Assembly: GCF_041679265.1 (NCBI RefSeq)
Contig: NZ_JBGFSM010000006.1
Location: 1 to 64,000 of the forward strand
DNA from: Autumnicola sp041679265
GTDB lineage: Bacteria; Bacteroidota; Bacteroidia; Flavobacteriales; Flavobacteriaceae
Length of the DNA: 64,000 nucleotides
Direction: 5' to 3'
Position 1 is the stretch's first letter; each line of letters starts with the position of its first letter. The notes below the pieces were generated by a model. That model did not search any database. It was not told the origin of the DNA and was given only the letters and a program-made list of their open reading frames with translations. The position numbers and the translations under genes are program-made. Positions 9,089 to 18,222 of this stretch are shown in pieces.

Positions 9089-10015
9089 TTAAAATTTTTC
9101 TTTAAGATACAGCCTCATTGAAATGAAAAATTTGTCCCTAAAACTAAGTGTATCTTCTTCTTCAATAGTTATTTGTATAAGCTCTGATTGCACATTGTTT
9201 TTAAACTCTGAAAAACTATTTTTAAACATGTATTTTCCTGGTCCTGCAAAATGAAAAATGGAACCTCCTTTTAACAAATGGCGAAATTCTTCGAATGAAT
9301 CTATCATTCCTTTTTTACCAAAATATTTATACCCGTTTCGCTGTACCTCCAATACAGATCTTTTACGCATACCGGAGGTAACTTTTACCTGCTTACCATT
9401 GAAAAGGACCCTTTTCTTACTTTTACCCGCAAGGCATGACCAGCCAGATTGCTCAGACCACCAGTAACTTTTACAGGTTGTTAAATATTTTGAAACAATT
9501 TTTTCCAGATATCTAAAATCGATTATTTCTGGATTTACCGTTATAAGCCCTGCGTTAAGGGCGGGCACCATCTTCTCATTCCATGCCATATTCCACTTCC
9601 CTCTATATGCAGGCACATCTTCCCTCATGTAGGCAATATCGAAACCTTTCATTGGAAGCAGCACCCTGTCTTTAATGTATACATCTGTATCTATAATAGT
9701 GATTTTCTCTACCTTAGGAAACAAGATAGCCGAGTCAATAATTTTTCTCCAGGTACTATCCTTAGATCTAATTTCTTTTAATGCGGGATAATCGGTAAGA
9801 AAATCTTCAACAACAGAATTGGAATTTAGCACCTGAAAATTCATTGAAGAAAAAACAGCTTCTTCCCTGTTGCTCAAAGCACTATCTGGCAATACATAGA
9901 ATTGTGAAGAAGAGATATTCTGAATATTACCCCAGCTTTTCATGCAGGGGATGGTCCACTCATTATCTATATAATTAGAACCGTACAATGTAATTAAAGG
10001 GTTTTCCCTATTCAT
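9089..10015 (-). CDS. GT-A-fold putative glycosyltransferase (GT8-like)
   Basis: A 308-residue protein not assigned to a named family. It has the marks of a metal-dependent GT-A enzyme: LYGSNYIDNEWTIPCMKSW at the start, the DxD motif IIDTDVYI near residue 120, ALNAGLITVN after it, and an acidic/aromatic YWWSEQSGWSCLAG segment. The same order (DxD, NAG, Q..W) recurs in the gene at 16357-17226, so the two are probably distant paralogues. ATG 10015 is chosen over TTG 10030. Its position between glycosyltransferases and an acetyltransferase supports a role in repeat-unit assembly. Specificity is unknown. Confidence 0.65.
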   Translation of the reverse strand: MNRENPLITLYGSNYIDNEWTIPCMKSWGNIQNISSSQFYVLPDSALSNREEAVFSSMNFQVLNSNSVVEDFLTDYPALKEIRSKDSTWRKIIDSAILFPKVEKITIIDTDVYIKDRVLLPMKGFDIAYMREDVPAYRGKWNMAWNEKMVPALNAGLITVNPEIIDFRYLEKIVSKYLTTCKSYWWSEQSGWSCLAGKSKKRVLFNGKQVKVTSGMRKRSVLEVQRNGYKYFGKKGMIDSFEEFRHLLKGGSIFHFAGPGKYMFKNSFSEFKNNVQSELIQITIEEEDTLSFRDKFFISMRLYLKEKF

Positions 10016-10070
10016 ATTAGTAGTATTCAAAGCAGCTTCAGGAGGGGATTAAATTTTGTTTCAGAAAGGT

Positions 10071-11297
10071 TTAAAACGTTATTGAGGAAGGCGCTTCTTT
10101 AAGAAGAAAGCTTTCTTTCCATTGGTTTACAAAAGAATCCATGGCGTATTGCTTCTTATAGCAATTGGCCGCATTCAAACTTTTTTCTTTTTTTTGGTTA
10201 TCCGGCATGCCGCACCAGTTTTCCAATAATTTTATAGTGCCGGAGAGGGAGGCTGGAGCTACCAACCCTGCAGAAGCCTCCTCAATTTCCCTCCAGATGT
10301 TTACCTGGTTTGATATAAGTACAGCTTTTGCACAGGCGAGCGCTTCTATTATTGCAATACCAAAATTCTCCTGTTCGCTGGGTAAAATAAACGCCTCACA
10401 GCCATAAAAAGCACCCCATTTATCCATGGCAGTCAACATTCCTGGAAAAAATACCATCTCCCTTAAATCTTTATTATTTTCTACCATTTCTTGTACTTCC
10501 CTACCGTATAAAGATTCCTTACCCGGCCCTGCAATTACCAGAGCGGGTAATTCTTCCTTATTTTTCTTTATAAGATATTCATAGGCATTAATAAGGTTTT
10601 TTACTCCCTTCTTTTCGTGAATCCTACTCAGGAAGAGAATGTAAGGTTTTCCTTCCAGGTTACATTTTTTACCAAATGCACGCGTCATGGACAATTCATA
10701 AGCGGGAGGCGCTTCAGTCCCCAACCCTACTACAATTTCTTTTGTTGGTTTATAGGGGTGAAAAGGTTCATGGGCCAACCGTCGCTCCTCCTCACAGGTA
10801 AATAAAATTCCATCTGCTGCATTGATGACTTTAGATTCAATAAATTTCCAGTATAAAGTATTTCGGGCTGCCTTTATTTTCCTGGAGCTGGCTTTCTGAA
10901 AATAAGGATCAAGCATGCCATGAGGCATGATGTAAAGCCGAGGGCATTTTTGTTCCTTTATTCCCACTTTTTTTTGCTCCTTAAGATTTTTTAAAGCTTT
11001 ATAAGTGGCGAAAGAATTGTATAACCACAAACCATGGATGATCACAAAATCATAATCCTCCAGGTTTTTCTGCAGCCATGGCACCAGTTTTTTGCTATAG
11101 CTCCAGGGAGATTTGGCAGGCCCGAGTGCATAGACTGCAAAATTATCTTCTTTTAAAAATGCTGCTTCAGGATCATCAAGGCATAAAACCTCATTTTGAA
11201 ATTCTTCTTCGGATAGTCCTTTTACAATGGTACGTACTGCTTTGCATACGCCACCAAGCTGAGGATCCATTCCTTCTATAACGTGCAGAATTTTCAT
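10071..11297 (-). CDS. Family 4 glycosyltransferase
   Basis: A 408-residue GT-B enzyme. The N-terminal domain opens with MKILHVIEGMDPQLGGVCKA, whose Gly-rich loop after strand 1 is typical. The C-terminal donor-binding domain has ILFLSRIHEKKGVKNLI, VIAGPGKE and the E-x7-E signature EQENFGIAIIE. Such enzymes transfer a nucleotide sugar with retention of configuration, at the membrane face. The ATG overlaps the stop of the upstream GT4 gene by 4 bp (ATGA), so they are translationally coupled. The linkage formed cannot be told from sequence. Confidence 0.9.
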   Translation of the reverse strand: MKILHVIEGMDPQLGGVCKAVRTIVKGLSEEEFQNEVLCLDDPEAAFLKEDNFAVYALGPAKSPWSYSKKLVPWLQKNLEDYDFVIIHGLWLYNSFATYKALKNLKEQKKVGIKEQKCPRLYIMPHGMLDPYFQKASSRKIKAARNTLYWKFIESKVINAADGILFTCEEERRLAHEPFHPYKPTKEIVVGLGTEAPPAYELSMTRAFGKKCNLEGKPYILFLSRIHEKKGVKNLINAYEYLIKKNKEELPALVIAGPGKESLYGREVQEMVENNKDLREMVFFPGMLTAMDKWGAFYGCEAFILPSEQENFGIAIIEALACAKAVLISNQVNIWREIEEASAGLVAPASLSGTIKLLENWCGMPDNQKKEKSLNAANCYKKQYAMDSFVNQWKESFLLKEAPSSITF

Positions 11298-12469
11298 GAA
11301 TTTTTATAGCTATGAAGAATTTCAATATAAATTTGCTCAATATTATCTAATGCGAGATTTTTGTCGAAGCGTTTGGCATTATCAATGCCCTTTTTAATCA
11401 TCTTTTTTCTTTCTTCTGGCTGCAAAGTTAGTAACTGCTGTAATACCGCTGCTGACTTAAAGGCCCATTTTTCAACCTGTTCTCCTTCTGTTGGGCGCTT
11501 GCTTATATAATATGCGGCCTTGCCTGCCACTTCAGTCATAGGAGCCTCATGGGTGGTTATAACAGGGCATCCAGATGCCATTGCTTCAGCAATTGGCCAT
11601 CCAAAACCTTCTGCGAGAGAAGGAAAAAGGAATGCTCTCGCTCCACAATAGGCAAGCTTCACTATATTATCAGAAGCATTTTTAATGAAATGGATATCAC
11701 TTTTAAAGGGAGAAGCTTCAAAGACTTTTTCAAGAGCTGATAACGGTGCCTGCCCAACCAGGAGCAATGGCAAAGCGGCCCCGGAAGTTTTTCGCCAAGC
11801 ATTATAAATTTCTATTACTCCAATCCTGTTCTTGTACCATTGGTTCCCGCCTACGTGTAAGATATACCCATCCCCTATTTGTAAATTTATTTCTTTACTC
11901 AGTAATTTACGGGCATTATCTGCATCATGAGGTAAAAATTGCTGATTTAATCCATTATAAACCACTTCTGATCTTGCAGGATTAACTTTAATGAATTTAC
12001 TCAGGTCCTGCTTTGTTTTCTCTGAAACTGAAATAAAGTTTTTCCCTGTGGAATAACCATTTCTAATAAGTGCCTGGTATTGCTTCCCTGTCCAGGAGGT
12101 TTTGTTTTCCTCAATTTCATTTAATGCGGAACGTTGCGCCAGAAAATCGTGGCAATGTACCACGTGGGGTTTATCTGCAACAAGTTTAACCCATGGCCCT
12201 AACGCATGATCTGTGAAGACAAATAAGGTTTCCCGTGGTAATGCCTTTTTTTTCCTGCGAACCTGTACAGGAAAAATTAAATATTGATCGATATAGCCCA
12301 TCCATTTTTTAAGGTTTTCTTTTAATGGGAATTTGTGAAAATATTCCTTAGGGGACCATATTTCAACCTCATGATGCCTGGCTTTCATACCCTCTGCCAA
12401 CATTTTGGCAAAACGGGGCATACTTTGGTGGTTAAGAAATGTGGGATGAGCAAAAAAAACGATTTTCAT
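11294..12469 (-). CDS. Family 4 glycosyltransferase
   Basis: A 391-residue GT-B enzyme. The N-terminal domain starts MKIVFFAHPTFLNHQSMPRF and includes the acceptor-loop His pattern HVVHCHDFLA. The donor domain carries ILHVGGNQWYKNR, LLLVGQ and the E-x7-E motif LAEGFGWPIAEAMASG. It overlaps the polymerase gene upstream and the next GT4 gene downstream by 4 bp each, so three cistrons are tightly coupled. It most likely adds one sugar of the repeat unit; donor unknown. Confidence 0.9.
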   Translation of the reverse strand: MKIVFFAHPTFLNHQSMPRFAKMLAEGMKARHHEVEIWSPKEYFHKFPLKENLKKWMGYIDQYLIFPVQVRRKKKALPRETLFVFTDHALGPWVKLVADKPHVVHCHDFLAQRSALNEIEENKTSWTGKQYQALIRNGYSTGKNFISVSEKTKQDLSKFIKVNPARSEVVYNGLNQQFLPHDADNARKLLSKEINLQIGDGYILHVGGNQWYKNRIGVIEIYNAWRKTSGAALPLLLVGQAPLSALEKVFEASPFKSDIHFIKNASDNIVKLAYCGARAFLFPSLAEGFGWPIAEAMASGCPVITTHEAPMTEVAGKAAYYISKRPTEGEQVEKWAFKSAAVLQQLLTLQPEERKKMIKKGIDNAKRFDKNLALDNIEQIYIEILHSYKNS

Positions 12470-13905
12470 GTAATTCCTTTTCCATTACTACCCGGCCTTT
12501 CCCAAAAGGTTTGCTCTTCTAATCCTTCTTCCTTTTCCTTAATGTTTAAAGCGCCCAGGACCAATCCTCCTATTAAGGTACTAAATCCAAGTGCAGTGGG
12601 TTGTGCCCATTGCCCCTGCGGAATGGTTATTAGGGCAAAACTCAGCAAAATCCATGGTAGCAAATTGTCATATTTTAAGCTGTTATAACTTCTAAGGCTA
12701 ATTTCAAAACAAAATGCCAGCCTTAAGAGGATCACTAAGATGCCTAAAACGAATCCCATTTCGCCTATGAGACGCGCCCATTCTCCTTCAGCTATTAAAA
12801 AGGAACGCTCCCCCGTTAATAGTGCACTTCCTGCATTGGTTCCCATTCCAAGGCCATATCCAAAAAAGGGCAGGTCATTACTATTTATCACTGCAGATAT
12901 CATCCCCCCAAAATATCTTTCTATGAGTGAACTCGCAACTCCGCCTTCAATACTACTGGCATCTTCAAAACGGGCGATAAAAGCTTCCATAGCAGTTTGA
13001 AAAAAGGAAGTTTGGCTTAGCATGGCCAGCAATACGAGCATGCAAATTCCAGCAATTAACATTCTTGAAAAATACTGAGGCTTCTGAGAGATGGCTATCC
13101 CGGTAAAAATAACTGCAACTACAATGGAGAAAAACAAGCTCCTGCTAATAGATAAGGGAATAGAAGCCAGTACAGCCATAGTGGAAGCAAACAATAAAAG
13201 CTTATTAATATTGTGTCTGTTAACCCAGAAGTAAAGAACAAAGCAGGCAACCAGGCTAAAGAACATAGAGTTTCCGGTAGTAAAAGAAAAGGTTCCAGAG
13301 GGCCGGAAAAACCCCATAGCGCCACTAAAGCCAGAACCTTCTGTATCCCCTCCTATCCCCCTGTTTACCCATGCTGATTGCGGGCTATAGAATTGTAAAG
13401 CCGTTAATATTACCAGCGGTATGGAAAGCCACAAAAGAACTTTCCCTATTTTAATGACATCATCTTTATTAAAAATACTGCCTATTACAAACATCAGTGG
13501 AAAATGCAGAATTAGAATACGTGCTCCAAAAAGACTTACAAACAAATTACCATGTCCAAATATAAGTGTAGTTGAAATCCCAATTATTGCAAGGGCCACC
13601 ATTCCTGCAGAATAGATGTTAAAAGGCACGATATCTTTTTTCCAGGCTAAAAATAATATCCAAATTGCTATAGGATCCCTAACTACCAATAATGGAGCTG
13701 ATAACGCAGGTATGCCCCATTTTCTCAATGCTCCTTCAAAAATTAACAGAAGAAAATAACACCATATTCCGGCTTTAAGATATTTATATCTCTCAACATT
13801 GGCTGCAAGGCTTTTATGGGTACCCTCATTCATGGTGTTGGTCTCCTCCTGCTGTGCTTCCCCCCTAACTGTAGCATTACTGGATGTATAAATCATTTCT
13901 TCCAT
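12466..13905 (-). CDS. O-antigen polymerase / ligase-like membrane protein (Wzy-type)
   Basis: A 479-residue polytopic membrane protein with about eleven or twelve hydrophobic segments. Early it has EGALRKWGIPALSAPLLVVRDP, a signature of a Bacteroidota/cyanobacterial exopolysaccharide polymerase family, and a large polar loop around residues 310-370 (FEDASSIEGG, GYGLGMGTNAGSA), as in Wzy_C/WaaL proteins. It is the only polymerase candidate in the cluster and pairs with the flippase at 20316-21602, so it should join flipped lipid-linked repeats on the periplasmic side. Being inside the cluster favours Wzy over a lipid-A ligase. Confidence 0.8.
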   Translation of the reverse strand: MEEMIYTSSNATVRGEAQQEETNTMNEGTHKSLAANVERYKYLKAGIWCYFLLLIFEGALRKWGIPALSAPLLVVRDPIAIWILFLAWKKDIVPFNIYSAGMVALAIIGISTTLIFGHGNLFVSLFGARILILHFPLMFVIGSIFNKDDVIKIGKVLLWLSIPLVILTALQFYSPQSAWVNRGIGGDTEGSGFSGAMGFFRPSGTFSFTTGNSMFFSLVACFVLYFWVNRHNINKLLLFASTMAVLASIPLSISRSLFFSIVVAVIFTGIAISQKPQYFSRMLIAGICMLVLLAMLSQTSFFQTAMEAFIARFEDASSIEGGVASSLIERYFGGMISAVINSNDLPFFGYGLGMGTNAGSALLTGERSFLIAEGEWARLIGEMGFVLGILVILLRLAFCFEISLRSYNSLKYDNLLPWILLSFALITIPQGQWAQPTALGFSTLIGGLVLGALNIKEKEEGLEEQTFWERPGSNGKGIT

Positions 13906-13910
13906 GCAGG

Positions 13911-15155
13911 TTACTCCTTATGATTCCTAATTGCTTCTGCCAATTCTTCTCCATAAACCTGCCATGGGCGTAACCTTGCCTTTTCTACCGCTGCTTTCCC
14001 TACTCTTGAAATTTGTTCTGGATTTGCAATAAGTCCTTCTATTTCATTTCGTAACGCTTCAGTAGAAGCTGCTTTAACAAGCCATCCATTTTCATTATGA
14101 GTGATAAGATCTGGGCCTGCTGTGCGATCTGTTGTTATCACAGGAGTTCCCTGAGACATAGCCTCTGTAATTACCATCCCAAAACCCTCAAAAAGAGAGG
14201 GGAAAAGAAGTACATCATGCTCCCGCATTAATTTAAGAACTTCTGCATGAGGTAGTGTGGGAATCCATGTATGTTTTGATAATGCCATATCCAGGGGCTT
14301 GCAATTGTTAGATGCTTTGTGACCCACCACCGTTAAGGAAACATAAGCTTCCAGCCCTTCAACGGCCGCAAAAACATCGGCAATTCCTTTTCGTTGCGAT
14401 AGCCCCCCCACAAAAAGCAGCTTCAGCTTCCTATTGGTTTTAAGATCATTATATCTTCTTTTCTCCAGAGCTGGAGGAAATCCATAAGGGATAATTTCTA
14501 CAGGGGCCAACTGCCCCGGAAAATCTGCCAGGCTCCTTGCGGTAAAGGTACTGGCAACAAATATACGGTCGGCCATTTTTAATTCCTCATCTTTCCGTTG
14601 TAGTTTAGCTTCAGAATCTTTCATCCCTGTTAGGGTGGAAGACCATCCCGGCCAGCGCTCCTCTTCTGCCTTCAGCATTTTTTTTGCAGTACGCCAATAT
14701 CCTATTGGTAAATCATAAAAACGAGAAATACCATTTTTTTCTGCTTCTATAAAAGAAAACCATGCACCGTCCTCGTAACCATACACAGCGTTAGCTCCTT
14801 TATTTTTTGCAGGTTTTATCCTGGAAGCTACTTTACGGTCTTGATTTTTGTATACCGCATCTACACAAAACACCCCCTCTTCATGTTTGGTTAACCTATC
14901 CATCCTCAGCTTTTGTGCAGCCATACGTCCTGCTTCTTTCCATGGGCTGGTATAAGTAAAGCCACTTAATTCAGGTTCAAAACCTCTTCTTTTTAAATCT
15001 GAAAGAGGGCGTAATGTGCTCATTTTGTCCAGGAAATTACCTGGAAAAGTAGCTATTGCTGTATGAAATTCATATAACATTCCGGCATTCATTAATCCTT
15101 TTAATAATGCCCGGTTAAATTGGTTACTGGTGGGGTGGGAAATAATCACTTTCAT
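13911..15155 (-). CDS. Family 4 glycosyltransferase
   Basis: A 414-residue GT-B enzyme. It starts MKVIISHPTSNQFNRALL; this ATG is preferred to TTG 15164. The donor domain shows LLFVGGLSQRKGIADVF, VVGHK and LFEGFGMVITEAMSQG, followed by TDRTAGPDLI. An acidic/aromatic insertion near residues 110-180 (NAVYGYEDGAWFSF, FYDLPIGYWRTAKKML) is seen in a GT4 subgroup of polysaccharide clusters. It lies 5 bp beyond the polymerase start. Specificity is unknown. Confidence 0.88.
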   Translation of the reverse strand: MKVIISHPTSNQFNRALLKGLMNAGMLYEFHTAIATFPGNFLDKMSTLRPLSDLKRRGFEPELSGFTYTSPWKEAGRMAAQKLRMDRLTKHEEGVFCVDAVYKNQDRKVASRIKPAKNKGANAVYGYEDGAWFSFIEAEKNGISRFYDLPIGYWRTAKKMLKAEEERWPGWSSTLTGMKDSEAKLQRKDEELKMADRIFVASTFTARSLADFPGQLAPVEIIPYGFPPALEKRRYNDLKTNRKLKLLFVGGLSQRKGIADVFAAVEGLEAYVSLTVVGHKASNNCKPLDMALSKHTWIPTLPHAEVLKLMREHDVLLFPSLFEGFGMVITEAMSQGTPVITTDRTAGPDLITHNENGWLVKAASTEALRNEIEGLIANPEQISRVGKAAVEKARLRPWQVYGEELAEAIRNHKE

Positions 15156-15177
15156 ATATGGCAATATATCTATTGTT

Positions 15178-16302
15178 TTAGTACATTACTTCTTCTGTCT
15201 TCCGGATGGGCCGGGCAGTAAAATAGGCTTCAGGGTTTTTAAGCATTTCTTTCCATATTTCCCAGAACGCATCGTTACTAAAATGGTTTCTATACACCCG
15301 GTGAATTTCTTCTGCTGAAAATAATTCAGCTTTTATACGATCAATAAAAAGTTTTAAATTCTCTACCAACATTTCAGGTTCCTTCTCAGATACTATCATT
15401 CCGTTTTTATTAATTTCTGCCACTTCGGGCATAGCCCCTATGGTAGTACATAAAATCGGGCGGCCATACCGCATGGCTTCTATTACAATTAATGGTAAGC
15501 CTTCTGTATCTACAGAAGGGATCACTACTCCATGAGATGCACTTATAATATCTGCAAATTCTTCATCTTCATAAAAACCTTTCATGAACACCTTTTCTTC
15601 AAGGCCTTCCGTTTTAATAGTTTGTTTTATAGCCTCTGCTTCAGAACCCTTACCGTAGATATCAAGAAGTAAGTCTTCCTCCCTGAAGAATTTAGCGCAG
15701 GCCTGAACAAATTGCCTAATTCCCTTGTTCCATTCCAGTCTTCCAAAGTAAGTTAAGCGGATAGTTCTTTGAGCTTGAGGAATAGCTTCAAAATTATTTG
15801 ACTTGTATTCTTTAGAGAAACAGGGTAGCCATGCCACAGGTTTTTCAGAAGAAACATTCTTTTTAAAAACTTCAATCATTCCTTCAGTTTGTGGTGCAAT
15901 CGCGTCAAAAAGCTTAACCATTTTAAGCTTTAACGGAATATTATGTGCTTCAAAATGCACCTCTTCAAAAAATTTAAAGGTTGAAGCAGGTAGTGAAGCG
16001 GCAACCATAGAGTACCCATGGCCGTAACCTGTTGCTATAAAAACGTCTGGATTGAACGATTTTGCTTTTTTACAGGCCTTTCTTAATTTAAAATACTTCC
16101 CCAGTTTCTTTGAAAGTGAATCTGTAATATAAGGCACAGAAATTTCCGGGACTTCATTATCTTCAAAAATACATGCGCCGCTATTATTTACATTGATAAG
16201 GAGAAGCTCGTGGCCGGCTCTTCTTAGATACCTGCACAATACAATATAGTGAACTATAAGTCCTCCCATGAGCGCATTGTTGCCCATTACTATTATTTTC
16301 AT
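15178..16302 (-). CDS. Family 4 glycosyltransferase
   Basis: A 374-residue GT-B enzyme. The N-terminal domain begins MKIIVMGNNALMGGLIVHYI; the C-terminal domain has LTYFGRLEWNKGIRQFV, LLDIYGKGSEAEAI and DTEGLPLIVIEAMRYG, the E-x7-E motif. The last residues (FTARPIRKTEEVMY) form a basic tail. It is preceded by a GT-A gene after a 54-bp gap and followed by another GT4. It probably works on the lipid-linked intermediate. Donor and acceptor cannot be read from the sequence. Confidence 0.88.
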   Translation of the reverse strand: MKIIVMGNNALMGGLIVHYIVLCRYLRRAGHELLLINVNNSGACIFEDNEVPEISVPYITDSLSKKLGKYFKLRKACKKAKSFNPDVFIATGYGHGYSMVAASLPASTFKFFEEVHFEAHNIPLKLKMVKLFDAIAPQTEGMIEVFKKNVSSEKPVAWLPCFSKEYKSNNFEAIPQAQRTIRLTYFGRLEWNKGIRQFVQACAKFFREEDLLLDIYGKGSEAEAIKQTIKTEGLEEKVFMKGFYEDEEFADIISASHGVVIPSVDTEGLPLIVIEAMRYGRPILCTTIGAMPEVAEINKNGMIVSEKEPEMLVENLKLFIDRIKAELFSAEEIHRVYRNHFSNDAFWEIWKEMLKNPEAYFTARPIRKTEEVMY

Positions 16303-16356
16303 CTTTAAATTTTAAAACGTTTATACCTGGATGATGCCAAAAACCTTCTCCTGAAT

Positions 16357-17226
16357 TTACTTATTTTCAGTTAACCGGAATTTTAATTTTTCAAAGGCTG
16401 CAGAGACCGGATTGCTAAATTTAAGGTCTTGGGTTTCCAGGGTGACTATTTTGGTGTGTTTCTGGTAAATTAAATCGCTTACGCGGGAATAAATTTCTTC
16501 AAACCCTTCCAGCCTTTTTATAAGATGTATAGCAATGGTATCCGGTTTAATTTCATTCATGGATGCGGGAATAATTGCCTGCTCTTTTCTCCATATTTTC
16601 CCATTGCAATTTGCTCCCAATAAAGCCCATGCCGTCTGGTCTGCCAGCGAAACCCTCCAGGGTTCCTTGTCTTTAGGAAAATATTCTTCTTTGCTGAATA
16701 GCCATTCAAAAAGGTCAAAATCTATAGCACCGTTCCGCAGAAAATAAAATCCCGCATTTATTTTATCCGGAAATTTTATTCTTGGATGTATAAACCTTTC
16801 AAAGAAATTAATGGAATAATAATCAAACCTATCACTCATAAGTACAAGGTCTTCACTTCCATATTTGCTTCTTTCCAGTCCTACAAAGGGTTTTATAAAA
16901 AAAACATCAGAATCAAAATAGACATAATCGTCATCTTCCACTACAGCCATATCAAAGAGTTTAACTGTAAAAGCATTCTGTCCCCGCCATTTCTTACAAA
17001 AAGGATGGGACTTTAAAGCTTCATCAGCCAGGGCATCCACTTCTTTTTTATCTTTAACCTTAATTCCAGGTATATCACGCAATTTCTCTTTATCCTCCTG
17101 GGTAAGAGAACCATCTTCATATACATGAATTCTATAGTTATCCCTGTAATTATGGATAAAGGATTTTAATGACATTAAGGCCATTTCTATATCTCTGTGA
17201 CAAGCTAAAGTGGTAATTGTAATCAT
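16357..17226 (-). CDS. GT-A-fold putative glycosyltransferase
   Basis: A 289-residue protein with GT-A features: MITITTLACHRDIEMALMSL at the start, HVYEDGSLTQED, the DxD motif YVYFDSDVFFIKPF near residue 100, NAGFYFLRNGAIDF and LADQTAWALLG. It resembles the gene at 9089-10015 in motif order but is diverged in sequence. I do not recognise a named family; it is close in style to GT8 or the nucleotide-diphospho-sugar transferase group. Its place between a GT4 and the epimerase gene implies a sugar-transfer step in capsule assembly. Confidence 0.65.
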   Translation of the reverse strand: MITITTLACHRDIEMALMSLKSFIHNYRDNYRIHVYEDGSLTQEDKEKLRDIPGIKVKDKKEVDALADEALKSHPFCKKWRGQNAFTVKLFDMAVVEDDDYVYFDSDVFFIKPFVGLERSKYGSEDLVLMSDRFDYYSINFFERFIHPRIKFPDKINAGFYFLRNGAIDFDLFEWLFSKEEYFPKDKEPWRVSLADQTAWALLGANCNGKIWRKEQAIIPASMNEIKPDTIAIHLIKRLEGFEEIYSRVSDLIYQKHTKIVTLETQDLKFSNPVSAAFEKLKFRLTENK

Positions 17227-17267
17227 AATAGAATTGGAATATTAAAACTTTATTACTTCAGGTATAA

Positions 17268-18203
17268 TTAATATATGGATTTGGCCCATGTTGCCACCTG
17301 CTGCAGCCCCTTATCTAAATTGTATTCCGGTGTAAAACCAAGACTTCTTAATTTTGAAATATCTGCCTTCCAATTAGCCGGATCTCCTTTAGGAACCACT
17401 CCGTCAAATTTAATTTGCACCTCCACGCCCAGGTTTTTTATTAGGAGTTTTGCTACTTCATTAATGCTGCTTTCCACCCCCGACGCAAGATTATACACTT
17501 CCACTCCTTCCGGATTGGATTTAGAGATCACTTTAAGAACTGCCTGGCAAACATCTTTAACATACATAAAATCCCTGCTTTCTTTGCCTGTACCAAAAAG
17601 GGTAATTTCAGCTTTGCCTTCTTCTTCAGCCAGGAGAGCCCTTTGACTCACATCCCAAATAAGTTGTTTTCTAAGCTCAGGTCCATAAACTGAAAATATT
17701 CTGAAAATGGTAATACCTAAATTAAAAACCCGTGCATATTGGGTTAGCAGTGATTCTGCCGTTGCTTTATGGATGCCATAGGGAGAAATTGGCATTATTG
17801 AAGTTTCTTCAGTAATTGGCAAGGTTTCCGGATTGCCATACACGGCTGCGCTTGAAAAAAGAAAAAGCCTTGCCTGTGGCTGTGACTTTTTTAAAAAAGA
17901 GGCAAGCCTTGCAGTTCCCGGCAATAAACTGGAAAAATCGCCAAAAGGATCTTTTACAGAAGCAGCAACCGATGCCCCACCTGCTAAATGGCATACGGCA
18001 TCTATTTTGTTGTTCTCCAATAAAGCATCTAAATCTACAGTGTCCAGTGAAGTAGTCGCAAAACCTGCCCATATTTGTGGTTGTAGGGGAGCTCTTAAAT
18101 CTATACCAAACATCCTATGGCCAGCTTTGGCTGCCATTCGTGATAACCAGGTCCCCAGGAATCCTGAAGCTCCTGTAATAAGTATGGTTTTTGGTTGGGT
18201 CAT
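17268..18203 (-). CDS. NAD(P)-dependent sugar epimerase/dehydratase
   Basis: A 311-residue extended short-chain dehydrogenase. The Rossmann motif is ITGASGFLGTWL; the acidic residue after strand 2 (GIDLR) favours NAD binding. The active site has LFSSAAVYG and the Y-x3-K pair in SPYGIHK; FRIFSVYGP and RDFMYVKDV are typical of UDP-glucose 4-epimerase-like enzymes. The cluster has gmd but no recognisable GDP-fucose synthase, so this enzyme may instead reduce the GDP-4-keto-6-deoxymannose product, as Rmd does. Family call is firm; the substrate is inference. Confidence 0.8.
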   Translation of the reverse strand: MTQPKTILITGASGFLGTWLSRMAAKAGHRMFGIDLRAPLQPQIWAGFATTSLDTVDLDALLENNKIDAVCHLAGGASVAASVKDPFGDFSSLLPGTARLASFLKKSQPQARLFLFSSAAVYGNPETLPITEETSIMPISPYGIHKATAESLLTQYARVFNLGITIFRIFSVYGPELRKQLIWDVSQRALLAEEEGKAEITLFGTGKESRDFMYVKDVCQAVLKVISKSNPEGVEVYNLASGVESSINEVAKLLIKNLGVEVQIKFDGVVPKGDPANWKADISKLRSLGFTPEYNLDKGLQQVATWAKSIY

Positions 18204-18222
18204 ATAATTAAAAATGTATTTT

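Noticed and set aside
17809..18207. Several ORFs on both strands inside the epimerase gene
   Set aside because: They are shadows; only the minus-strand 311-residue frame has Rossmann and Y-x3-K motifs.
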